46,078 nt of DNA from Symbiodinium natans (Eukaryota; Sar; Dinophyceae; Suessiales; Symbiodiniaceae): contig CAJNDS010000295.1 in assembly GCA_905221605.1 (NCBI GenBank), forward strand, positions 126,001 to 172,078. Direction: 5' to 3'. Below, in pieces: positions 21,401 to 33,400 of the stretch. The notes beneath the pieces were generated by a model. It saw only the letters and a list, made by a program, of their open reading frames with translations. It searched no databases and had not been told where the DNA came from. The first letter of the stretch is position 1. Each line of letters begins with the position of its first letter. The position numbers and the translations under genes were made by a program.

Positions 21401-24400
21401 TAAAAGTTTAATTTATGCTACCCTCCTGAGTGCGGCCAAGAGATGTTACAAAGAACAGAAGGATGCAGGCGCACGCCTATGATGTTCAGGGGGCTTGTTC
21501 CATGTAGAAAGGACATTGCGGGCAGTTTGAAATTTGAATTGCTGTAAATCTCACTTGTGCGGTATACAGGCGATACCCTTCAAAAAGTGTTGCTGGGTAT
21601 TCAAGCTCCTGCGAGACTTGGACCTGACTTGTGTGGCCAGTGTCAAGGAGACACCGCCGAGCTTCACAAAGCTGGCCATCACCGACCCAACAGCCACGAA
21701 CGACGAGATCGTGGCACCCTGGTTCTGGAAGTTTTAGGGTTTCGGGGGAGGCGTACTTGGGAGATAGGGAGGCCTTCATACAGCAGCAGGATGTTAGAAG
21801 AGCTTTCATGGAGAACCTTGAGGTCACCTTTGCGCTCAACGAGGCGGGCACGGCCTACTGCCGTGTCACGCTCTCCGATTCAGGAGTGATGCTTGTTCCG
21901 GAAGTCCGAGAGCCTAAGTCTTATCATATACACTTTACAAAGCCCAGATGGGCCTAAACCCTGGGACCACTTCCTGCATGGGCTGTCCGCGAATCCCTGC
22001 AGGAGAGACGACGCTGCGCATCAACCAGATTCTGTCGGCCAACTTTGCAGCTGTTGTCGCAGGCACACCCGGGACTGACAGGGACACGCCCGTGGCAATC
22101 TGCAAGAGGGAATCACGAAGGCGCATAGGACTATGGGGACATCTTTCCAGAAGTCGCAGCCATGGCCCTAAGGGTCCATGTACCTTATTATTGTATACTT
22201 GGGCCCCAAAGTCCCTAAATAGGAAGTACTTTAAGGCCCAAGCATTCCCTATTTAGGTACATGGACCCTTAGGGTGGGGCCATGAGCAACACCGAAGGCC
22301 CCAACATTGACAACGACATCACTATTAACAAGATCGAGGCGAGCGACACGCGCCTCAGCCTGCATCGGGAAGCACGAGAAACTATTCGGCCTGTTGTAGA
22401 GGCTGAGAAAGCCAAAATCCCTGCAAAGCTGGTAGGCGCTGAGCCCCATCTTGGGGGGTTCAAGTAGGCTAGGCTTTTTTGAGCCTAAGCAGTCTCCACT
22501 TCCCATTGCACCGTTGAGCCTTCGACGACTGAGGCAAGGCCTCTACGAAGGCAACCAGTACGACGTGTACTGCTGGGCCAAGGACCGAACGTGCTGCTGA
22601 AAGTTCAGAACGTCAAGCTGAGGCTCCAAGAGTTGTGTTACCAGTTGAGATGCTTGAGCGGCTTGCAGCTGACTGCAGTGCTACTTTTTTTGCAGGCAGT
22701 TGCAGGGATCAGGGGAAGAGGCGAGGTGCCCACCGCAGTTTCTCCCGAGTTGTAGTCTGGAGGACAGCGCTGTCGACACGTACGGGCATCCACGCCCGAA
22801 CTACATGACGCAGGCAGCCTCGCTCCGGCCTACTCGTATAAGGAAGGTCCTCGGGCGCTAGTCGAAGAGAAGGAATCGATTTTTGTCAGAGCACAGCCCT
22901 CCCCCCTACCCCGACCTCGCCTAGCCTTGCCCAGCGCTGCCAGAGCTACGTGGACACCGACGTGGGGGTCAACTACATGACGGCACCGGCCGGCGGGCGC
23001 ACGCGCTGGGCGCTCGGAAGCCGTTCGGGGGTGGGGCCGTTGCAGGCGGAAGTTCGGTTCCTCAAGAGGGTTAGTTTAGTGGATTAGGGGTTTGGGTACC
23101 GGGGGTTGTAGGGGTTTAGGGTTCCGTCTCACTGTTGCGAGTTCTTGGAGCCTTGCTGAGGCTACGTGTGGCTCAAGGACACAACGCCGCCCACGCTCAT
23201 CTACGTCACCTCCGAGGTGAGGATTACCAGGGCAGCTGGAAGCATCGGTTTAGGGTTTAGGGTTTAGGGTTTAGGATTTAGGGTTAGGGTTTAGGGTTGA
23301 GGGAATTCATGGCCTCAACAGTCGTCATCTCATCGGGCATTCAGCACATGCCCTTTTGTCAGCAGGCCATCACTGACAGCAAGCTGCAGATCACATTGCA
23401 GCTAGACGAGCCGGGCTCTTACGCGGCCCTTACCGTTCCCCAAATCACGGCCTGGCTACACAGAAACCGTGACAAAGGGACACAACAAGGGAGTCCATGA
23501 CTTAGAGAACCGATCACATAGACACCCTCACAGGAAGCCGAACACTACCTGCAAGCACCTTTCAGCCCCTTGAAGCACGAAAAGTCTAGTAACCCGATCC
23601 AGTCCTATTCTGAGGCCCGGCACTGTGTGGTGCCAACCTGCTCTGCCCACGACGGACGCCAACCTGGACGTTTTGGACGTCGACGTCGGGGTCCCAGCGT
23701 TCATCGGCATCTTGGGCGATCAAGCTTACAAGCTAGACCCAGACACACGGCGCCCGTAGATCTGGGTCGAGTGTCGGTTCAAGGACCGGAATGAGGAAGA
23801 ATAGGACGAGGAACAGAGCCTTTCATATTCAAACTCCGACAGACGTGCTTGAGGCCGGAAACTACATCACGAAGATCAGGGGTGCGCTGGGAACTCAGCT
23901 CACCACGTCAGTGGCGGTAGAAGGTGTTTTCCAAGCCGTGTGAAGCGCATCATGTAGAGCACCGGTAGCCTGGAGTTGCACCAGCGGCAGGAACACGCCT
24001 TTCATGCAATACGTGCACCTGCCCTACCGCAACGTGGATGTAGAGGCTTGTTCGGAAGATGCTTTTGGGTAGGATGTTGTGCGTGCTTGTGGTCTCGGAA
24101 GTGAGCTGTTGTCAGATGCGCAACAGGTGGACTATGTGGATGACGACGCCGGCATCCAAGAATGGCAGCTGAAGTTCGTCTCCGCAAGCGAGATAGATAC
24201 TCATGTATACATCCAAAAAAAGCAATATATGGTGGATCTTTGAGGGGGGGGGGGGGGTAGCATATATACATATATATATATATGTATGTAGTTATTTTTG
24301 TATGTATTTATGTTTGTCCATTTGATGTATGTATGTACACGTATACATCAAGGTGTAGAACGCTGCAGCACTGACGAATGACAAATATAGTTTCAGGCTA

Positions 24401-27400
24401 GACAGCGTGAAAGACGCATGGCTTTGTCAAGGCCTGGATAGTAGCACGGTGGCAGAACCCTGAACCCTAAACCCTAAACCCTAAACCCTAAACCCTAAAC
24501 CCTAATTTCGTGCTGAGGCTGGAACTTCTTCCTCCCTGCTCCTGAGTGAGTCGCGTGAAGCCTAAGCGTTTGGAAATGTTGGATTGAGCAAGGACTAGCA
24601 CTCCACAGGCCCTAAACCCTAAACCTTGAACCCCAAACCCTAAACCCTAAACCCTAAACCCCAAACCCCAAACCCCAAACCCCAAACCCCAAACCCCAAA
24701 CCCCAAACCCTAAACCCTGAACCCCAAACCCTAAACAACCCTAAACCCTAAACCCTAACACCCTAAACCCTAAATCCTAAGCCTTGGCCTTGTGTCGGCC
24801 CTCTGGAAGTCTGTGGCTTGAGGCCGTACAACGTCTTCTGCTTTGCGGAAGATGCAGGGACCCTACCGCTGGGAGCAAGCCCATGCCGGCTTTCTGTTAG
24901 CATCTATGGGAGAACCCCTACACCCTAAACCCTAAACCCTAAACCCTAAACCCTAAACCCTAAACCCTAAACCCTAAACCCTAAACCCTAAACCCTCAAA
25001 ACTAAACCCTAAACCCTAAACCCTAAACCCTAAACCCTAAACCCTAAACCCTAAACCCTAAACCCTAAACCCTAAACCCTAAACCCTAACACCCTAAAGT
25101 TCAAAATCTCTAAAGCCTCAGTGCACCATGCTGCGGCCGAGGACTGGAAGTTGGAAACCCAAAACTCAGGCCACTGCTTGGCTTACATGGGCCAGCTGGG
25201 TTTAGGGTTTGGGCCTGACGACATTTCTTCCATTCCATTCCCTATCGTATTCCCCGTCTTAATGTGGCGCTGGAGCACCCCGACAAGTATCCCAATAAAG
25301 AGAACTGATCACATGCTCCCCCCCGTTAAGCTCAATTGGGTTTGCAGCTTTTGCCTTGAGACTCGGTGCCACTTTGGTTGCTTAGCCCCTGTGCGCAGTT
25401 GACAAATCTCCAAACTGGTTGCTGGCGAATGCTGCGACACCCAACATGACGGTGGGATCTGGTCTGAGTTTCCGCACCCGTGCTGTCTTTGAGCGTGAAC
25501 TCAAAGGCCAGTAATGGCCAAGGGCTGGCTTCTCTGAGTGACAGCCGTATGCCTCTAAGGAAACGGAAACGAGGTGTCATTCCAGGCCGTGGACGACTTC
25601 ATGACTGCTGTGGGGCAGGCCTTTGAGGGCCATCTGATTCACTTCCAGTTACGTCATTACAGGTCCCACAAGTCCAGAGTTTCCACTCTTCCTGCTAATT
25701 GTTGCTCTGACGATGTCCGTCGTTGCTCGTGCCAGTAGGACTGCTGCGCAAGTGCTACTAATGCTGTTGGCCTTGGTGAGGTCTGTGTGCCTAGATTTAA
25801 GAAATCGGTGTGTTGTGGATGTGAGTGGGGGGGCAGCATTTAGAGGAGTAGGCGAAACAGGCGCAATCATTGCCGCGCCCTAGACTAGGCCACGCAAGAC
25901 ATCACAATATGAGCCTAAGGCCTCAAGCCTAAGGCCTTAAGCCCCGAAGCCCAGTCTCCCCCCCCCCCCCCAAGCCTGTCAGTTGAGTTCGGCTCCGGAT
26001 AATTTGGCGGTCGATCTGATAGTTATGGGCCTACGGTTCGAGTGCGCGCCGGACCCTTTGACCGTCTTGACTGTTTTGAAGTCCAAGAGCCTCAGGAAGG
26101 CCAAGAGCGTCAAGAAGGTCAAGAGAATCGAAAGGGTCAGAGCATCCAGAAGGTCAAGAGCGTCAAGAAGGTCAAGAGGGTCAAGAGCGTCGAGAGCGTC
26201 GGTCGATTTACCACCCCCTGTGACCGGCATCGTCTATGGTTCTGCTATAGCATGTTCCTTAAAGGAGCCTCAACACAAGTTGGCGCCCCCGCCCTCCATT
26301 AAGGTTCCACCTTCGGAGATTCTGGGTCTCAATCAAAAACAAAATTCAAGAGAAGACAATGTAGCAATAGAACGAATGCAAGAATGCCTAAAGCCCAAGC
26401 CCCTATGCCTTGCGAGGGGCTTCCGCCGCCCGCCTTGCAACCCTAAACCCGACACCCTAAACCCTAAACCCTAAACGCTCAAATTTCAACTCTGAACTCC
26501 TCAACCCTAAACCCTTAAACCCCAGATTCTGACCCTCGACCTCACGCCGCCCACCATCAACCCAGCCTGTGGCTCAGGGAACCTTGGAAGCGCCGTAGTA
26601 GGCTATGAGGGAATGAGGTACCCTAGATCCCCCCTTATCTCTTACCCGGTTTAAGGGGGGGTTCTGGAAGGTACCTTAGCCCCTCATTCTCTACTCAGAA
26701 CCAATGGTGAGAGGATTTGGGGTTTGGTCTGGTCTGTAGGGGTTGAGGTTAGGTTTTGGGGTTTGCGGGTAGTTTAGGTTTAAGGTTTCAGGGTGTAGGG
26801 CTATGCATTGTAGGGTTGGGGGCTTCGGATTCAGCTTGGGTTTAGAGGTTTAGGCTCGGCGGGTTGAGTTTAGGTTCAGTGTTTCGCGCAGGTTGTAGAG
26901 TTTAGGGTCCAGTTTAAGAGCCCGATTCTGAACGGTCGCAGCATAGGTGCGGCTATCGACGTTCAACCCAACAAGCTGGGACTGCTCAAATGCACTGTTG
27001 GCCACTGTTGGCCCAGGCGAAGTTGTCAGAATCTCCATGAATCCCTCTTCCGTGATAAGCCGAAGCTCAGAAGCATCCAAGATCAGCCTCACCAGCGACG
27101 AGACGAACATCAATGTCACTGTCAGGTGGGCATGGGCAGGGGGTGAGCTTTTGTGTAGAGATTATGGACATGTCAGCATGTGCACGGTTTTTGAAGCCCA
27201 CCCGCAGCAAACTGGATAAGTTATGTGGCAATGTTGGCTATAAACAATTGCATGGAACGTGTCTAGGGCCCAGCAAGCCTCATCAATCCTTGTGCTTACA
27301 GCAACTCTTTCCTCTTGCGTTTCTTGCTATCTTGCTATGCTTGCGATCCTTGTTATTATTGTGCTTCTTGTTGCTCTTTCTACTCTTATTGTTCTTGTTG

Positions 27401-30400
27401 CTATTCTTGGTATCACGTTTTTTGATGTTGCAATTTCCGCTGTTATTGCAATGCTGATTTTGAGCAACCCAGCGCCCCTTGTCTGCCAGTCTCAGCGAGA
27501 CGGGCACTGCCCCGACCTCAGCTTAAGTTTTTTCGGAGACTGCCACAGAGGTTGGCAGGCTTGGTGTTTAGGTGCCTAGGGCCCTAGGGTTAAGGGTTAG
27601 TTTTTGGGAAAGATTCCACGCCCTCCGCTGGAAGATGTTTGGCAGAAGTGGGCATGTCACTGCAAACATATCACCGAGCAACCCACCTGAACCCCAAACC
27701 CTTTACGAACCCCAAACCTTATGAACCCTGAACCTACACCCCAAAGCCTATAAATCCTGAACCCCAAGCCCCATGAATCCTGAAAGCCTTAGGGCATTGA
27801 AGGGTGCTTCTGCATTGTACTCCCGAAACCCTAGCCCTAAACCCTAAACCCCCCCTGGCTGTCAGGTATGGTGCCAGGCTGTTCGAAAGGACTTCAATCC
27901 TCCCACCATCCTCGAGATCTTGGACACAAACTACTACAGCCACATGCCCGAATGGTGTTCTTACCTGTCTTGCTATGACCATGATGTGGTTATTCTTGTC
28001 ATCATCATGGTTATCAGGGCTCCTATGGCTAGTCTTTTCTGGGATGATGTGGATATGATTTTTTCGTATCTTAATGCCCAGCTCATCAACACAAGATGTC
28101 CAGCGGAGCCGCTTCTTGCATCCGAGGCGACTTTACCTCAGTGCCGGCCTCAGGCAGTGATGCGCCATTCGCAGAGTTTTGAGTCTGCGGCTTAGGGATG
28201 TTCTCGGTTTAGAGCACTGTGCATGCCAACTGTACTGCTTTGGAGCGGAGTGAGACGTACATCGCAGTTTGCGGCTGAAAGGAAGGATTCCGCACAGCAC
28301 GATTGCTTCTGCCGGTGCTTACAGAATGTTGACCTGGTTTGCTAAGCCCGGCTCGTCCACCGTGCAAATCACTGGTTACGACAAGCCTGTCAACTACGAT
28401 CCGACGTACGTCTGCCCCTGAGATTCAGCATTTTCATTTTCAGGATTTAATTTCCCCTCTTTGGACCGGATAAGTTTGCCGGCTGCGCAGTACTGCGTGT
28501 TTGGGCCACGCTCAGCGTGTGATTCGCAGGAGCGACCTCTTGTTCTTGGCACTGACTATGATGTGAGAAGCTCAGCGACACATCTTAGCATCCCAAAGGT
28601 TAGCGCCTGCGCCCCGCGCCCCGTGCCCTGCATGCCTGCATAGAAGTGACGCTGCTCCTGCCATCTCTTGCCATCTGTGGCCCCTACACCCTAAACCCTA
28701 AACCCTAAACCCTAAACCCTAAACCCTAAACCCTAAGCCCTAAACCCTAAACCCTAAACCTCAAACCCTAAACCCTAAACCCATCCGCTAGCCGTTTCAA
28801 TTGTGATCCATCTCCTTGATCCGCGAGCCTGTTTCCGCTTGAGCCCTGAAAATGACAGCGTGCTGAGGTGGCAGTTATCCAGAGCCATCCTCCCGAAGCA
28901 GAGGTTTAGGGTTTAGGGTTTAGGGTTTAGGGTTTAGGGTTTAGGGTTTAGGGTTTAGATGTCTGTCTTCTCGTTGCTATAGTATGGGGTTCACGAAAAT
29001 CGGGGACCCCTCAAGTTTTTAGACCCCTCAAATAGTAGGATCCCCGTATAATCAGGACCCCAAGAAGGTAGCCCCGAATTTCGGAAGCCACCATATGAGC
29101 AGATATCCAAAGAGGGAGTCTCTTCAATCTTCCAGATCCGCTGTCGTGCATGGCGGGCTTGGCGGTGGGCTGGCGCTCCCCAGTGACACTGCCCTACAAG
29201 CCGCTACAAGGATCCCGGGCGGGGCATTGTTTGATTGCAGAATGAATGTTACTATTTTGTGGTATTTTTCGAATTTCTCATTGCATCATGGTTATGATGA
29301 TTACGTTCACCACCATGACCTTACTCATATTGAACGTTTTTGCGGTGACTCTTGTTGCTTGGACATGACTCTTGCTCCTGCTATTGCCATTGTTTTTCTC
29401 AGTTCTCTGCTGCTGCTACATACTGCTACTGCTAGTACTGCTACGATTGCTACCGCTACTGTTGCTATTGCTGCGATTATGACGACTACGGTCACTACTG
29501 CTTATGCCTACTTTTTTTTTCGCGTACTTGCGTTCTGGAGGAGACCACTAGTCGCCTGAAGTCGTCCGCAGCTGCGCAAGGACCGACCCGCTTCTGCGGC
29601 CGCTCTCATGCCTCGAGCGCTCGAGGCATGCAGCATCAAGCCCTTTCAAGCTTCACCCCGAAACACCCCAAACCGCCTGAAACCCAAACCCCCCTAAACA
29701 CCCCTAAACCCCCCTAAACACCCCTAAACACCCCAAACCCCCTAAACACCCTAAATCTCCCAAAAACATCCCCTAAGCCCCCTAAGCCCTCATTGCTGAG
29801 TGCATCGAAGCTCTTCGTCCCAGGCGCCTCGGCTGTTCTGTGCTGCGCCATGAGCCATCGCATCGCAGGCCGGGCCCAGCTGAGCTGGGTCAAGAACACG
29901 AAGAACTACACCACCAGTGTTGTTGCTAGTTCTATGGTTGGGGTTCTTTCTTCGCTATGGGTATAATATGTATGTTTTTGTTTTTTTTAATCATGATTAT
30001 GAGTATGAATGGTAGCATGAAGGAATGGTTTTTGGTTTTAAAGATGCTTCTACACCTTGGACCCATTCTTCGGGGGGGATTTACCAAGGGATTGAAATAC
30101 AGGACGAACGAAAGATTCGCAGACAGAAAGAAACGATTACGCTAGATACATAAGTTCCTAAAGAGAATGAAAGACATACATGAAGACATAAAGGCATAAA
30201 GAAGGCAACGGCAACATACACACATGATCAAAAAAGTAAAGAAATAAGGACGGGACGAACCAGAGCCAGACCGAACGGAGGAAAGAAATGAACAAGGACA
30301 CGCCGAAAGAAAGACTGCTCAAGAGCCCGACGCGGTGGTGAGCGAATTCGCCGGGTGACTGTGCGAATAAGCCGTGCCAGTGCACGAATCCTGTGGGCGC

Positions 30401-33400
30401 ATATCCGGCCTCCAGAGCACGAAACAGACTGTGCGTGAATCCCCCGCGTCAGTGCGCAAATCACTGTGCGCGAATCACTGTGCGCGAATCCTTCGTCCTG
30501 CATGCTAACCTTCCCCTGCACAAATTCGTGGCCGCTGTGTGCGAATCCTGGGTGCATTCATTGGGGCTTTGCTCGCGCGTGTGGATCTGGGTAAACCCAA
30601 ACTCTGAACCCTGAACCATTGTGTGGGATGCAGGTTGTACTGGTTGTAGGAGCTCAGTGAACCACAGCCCATTTAAGAAAAGGACAGAGTGACAGAGCGG
30701 GAAACTCTGGCGCCCTCGCATTGCCCTAAACCCTAAAAACCCCCTAAACCCGGCAGCCCCTCCCGGCCCTGAACCCTAAATCCTTGAACCCTAAACCCTA
30801 AACCCTAAACCCTAAACCCTAAACCTTTCAGCTCTACTTCGGCGCGTGGCCGACTGTGGGGATGGTGCTGCTGCCATGAAGAAGACCAGGCCGGGAGGGC
30901 TTTTTTCGGGGCCCCTGGTTTTGGTTTCCGAGGTGTTTTCGAGGTAAACCGCGGAGAACCTTTTTGTTCCATGCGCGTCGGCGATGAAGTGATGAACCCT
31001 TAGATCCAGTTTCTGCCTGTCAACCCGGCCGATCCCGGCCGCAAGTCCTTCTTGGACCAGGCCGCTGCGCGTGGCCGGGGAGCCCCTGGGCGCCACATTG
31101 CCGGCGGCGGCCGCCGAGCTCGCTCGTTTCCCTGAGGCCGACAACATGAATTTAGTTTAGTCAAAAAGTAGCAATCATCGTAAAACATCAAAGCAAGTGC
31201 AATAAACGTAGCAGGGGTCATGCAATGCCTTGGGCAGTGAGGTGTTCCGCGTCACGGATGAGGCGGTGGACGTCGTGGCAGGCCTACTCGTGTACCCCAA
31301 TGGAGACCCTTTGCTTCAGCAACGGCCCCAGATCCAGCCTGGCAGGCGACTCCGTCCCGTCTCGCTCCAAGGCGGCGGTCGCAGGAAGTGCCAGCTCTGT
31401 ATCTGTACCCAGCATTGGGCGAGGCCGTTGCGGGAGTTTTACAGCGACTCCGTGAGGAGGATCTCCGCCACACCTTCTCCGCATGTCCTTCGATGTTGTA
31501 AGACTTGCTGTTGAACTTTGATCATGCCAGATTGGGTTTCAGCATTGAGTCTTCGTTAGTTGCCCTCTTCCGCGAGGACACGGTTCCGATGCTGAAAGGC
31601 TGGCGGAATGAAGACGCTTGTCTCAGATATGTTCAACAGACGGTGCGTGGCGCTTCCTTAACAGCCTGCTGGGGCATCACGAACCTAACCCTAAGCTGTA
31701 AACCCTAAAACGTAGAATCAAAACCCTAAACCCTAAACCCGAAACCCTAAACCCGAAACCCTAAACCCTAAACCCTGAACCCTAAACCCTAAAGCTCAAG
31801 TCCTTGCCAAGGAGTGGCCAGTGAAGGCATCCTTCCATTCGGCGCCAGCGTTGGTTGTGGACCGCCCCAACCCCAACCCCAAGTCCGCCATCCGTTGGGG
31901 CCTCCATGGGTCTCCATGAAAGATCATGCAAGTATGTTCCTTGCAGGGTTTAGGGTTTCGGGCTTGGGGTAGTTTACGGTGCCAACATGGGCCAACGATA
32001 TATAGATCAGCCCCCTATCTAGCCCCTAGAGCCCGAGACACAAAAGTGCCGCTACGTGTCTCCCCTTGATATGGGCCAATTCTCCAAGTCATTGTCCCCA
32101 TTTTGTGGGGGCACGGCGGGCTGAAACAATCCCTAAAGTGGTGAGGAGCGGGCTGCTGGACCCCTCCTGGGTGTGCGGGGCTACGGGAGTGGCTCTCAGG
32201 TTGCTGTGCTTGGGGGTGTGTCAGTGGGAGCTCTGTGAGTTTTGCTTGTCAGGTGCCATGTCAATGGCATCGTGGAGTCACCGAAGGGCCCCTTGCTGTG
32301 GGTCTCTGGGCTCACCTAGCGGCGACACCTTGAAGCGAAGATGTGCTCATTGGCCATCCTGCAGCTATCGGTGTGCGAGATTGCAAGCCTAGCAAGCTTC
32401 AAGGTTGCCACGCGGTCACGGACAAAGCCGACATATCCGGGCCGTCTGGACCATATTGTAGCAGGACTGTCTGCGACGATGGACGCCAGAGGCCCGTGTC
32501 TATAAATTCGGGGATTTCCAGTCAGGAGGCCTATCGCATGGCGAGCTTCCTGGTGACAATGTGCCAGGCACTCAGACCAGAAGGGTTCTGGTCGGCACGT
32601 GCAGCTATGTGCAGTGACCTTGCCCAAGGATCCGGGAGTGCTTTGAAGAGGCACGAGTGCCGAAGGAGCTCGCGCAGACCGCGCAGCCGCCGCTTTGGCT
32701 GAGGGTGTCAACTGTGCGAAAGTGGAGGTTTAGGCAGCCTGCTAGAATACTTAACTTACTCGCTCAAACCCATCAGGCCCAAACCCCAAGCCTGGGTGGC
32801 TTGTCAACCTACGCTTCCCACGTCTGAGGACTGGCGTCGTTTCGTACTGCCAAACTGATGAGACAGGACCCGCATTGCAACTGTTGCAAGGGCTGAAGTC
32901 TGCCCTTTAGCCCTCGCTGTCCGATCCCAACTCCGAAATTTCTGGGAGGATGGGGCGTGAAGCGCGATGTGATCTTCTGCTACGATCTGCACCTTGGACT
33001 GAACATGAAGCAAATTCATATCTGCCTCTGAATCCGCATCTTCCAGGGGATCACTGGGTGCTTGAGATTTGAAGATTTGCGTTGCGAGTGCAGTGAGCCG
33101 GATGGGCTCTCCTCTCCCCCCTTCTCCCTCCTCTCCTCCTTCTCCCCCTCTCCCCCCTTCTCCCCCACTCCCTCCCCTCCCCTCCCACCCTCCCCTCCCA
33201 CCCTCCCTTCCCTCCCACTTTGCGCTCACAATCCCCGAGCTCTAGATCCAAACGCCTCTAACGTCTAAAGCCCTAAACCCTAAAATGCCCTATGCGTGAA
33301 CAACCTGAAGCTCTAGTCCTGAACCCGAAAGCCCTAAACCCCTGAACCCGAAATCCGAAACCAGACCACGATTATTCCAGGATCCTCCCGTCGGATTTCC

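Larger units (their letters stand above)
28563..31060. other. 5' part of the 7-kb intron, upstream of the Nudix gene
   Basis: No exon of the repeat gene is visible here. It holds telomere-like tracts (28,682-28,790; 28,904-28,957; 30,778-30,825), a 1388-type element (28,989-29,090), a perfect palindrome (29,607-29,630), a GTGCGCGAATC-type degenerate repeat (30,355-30,550) and TTG/CTG-rich low-complexity DNA (29,250-29,520) that is open on the + strand but not convincing as protein. The Nudix promoter or trans-splice site should be here; I cannot point to it. Confidence 0.5.

Noticed and set aside
25983-26474. 163-codon + strand open frame
   Set aside because: Kept open by the 9-nt GTCAAGAGC minisatellite and ending in CCCTAAA-type units; no paralogue or family match.
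27259-27579. Hydrophobic open frame resembling membrane segments
   Set aside because: Made by a GTT/CTT/ATT-rich low-complexity stretch within the R2d intron before exon 27490; no family resemblance.
29095-29559. 154-codon + strand open frame in the 7-kb intron
   Set aside because: The second half is CTG/ACT-rich low-complexity sequence and the first half matches nothing; no splice or paralogue support.
30228-30557. 109-codon open frame on the - strand
   Set aside because: Overlaps the GTGCGCGAATC degenerate repeat; no family match.
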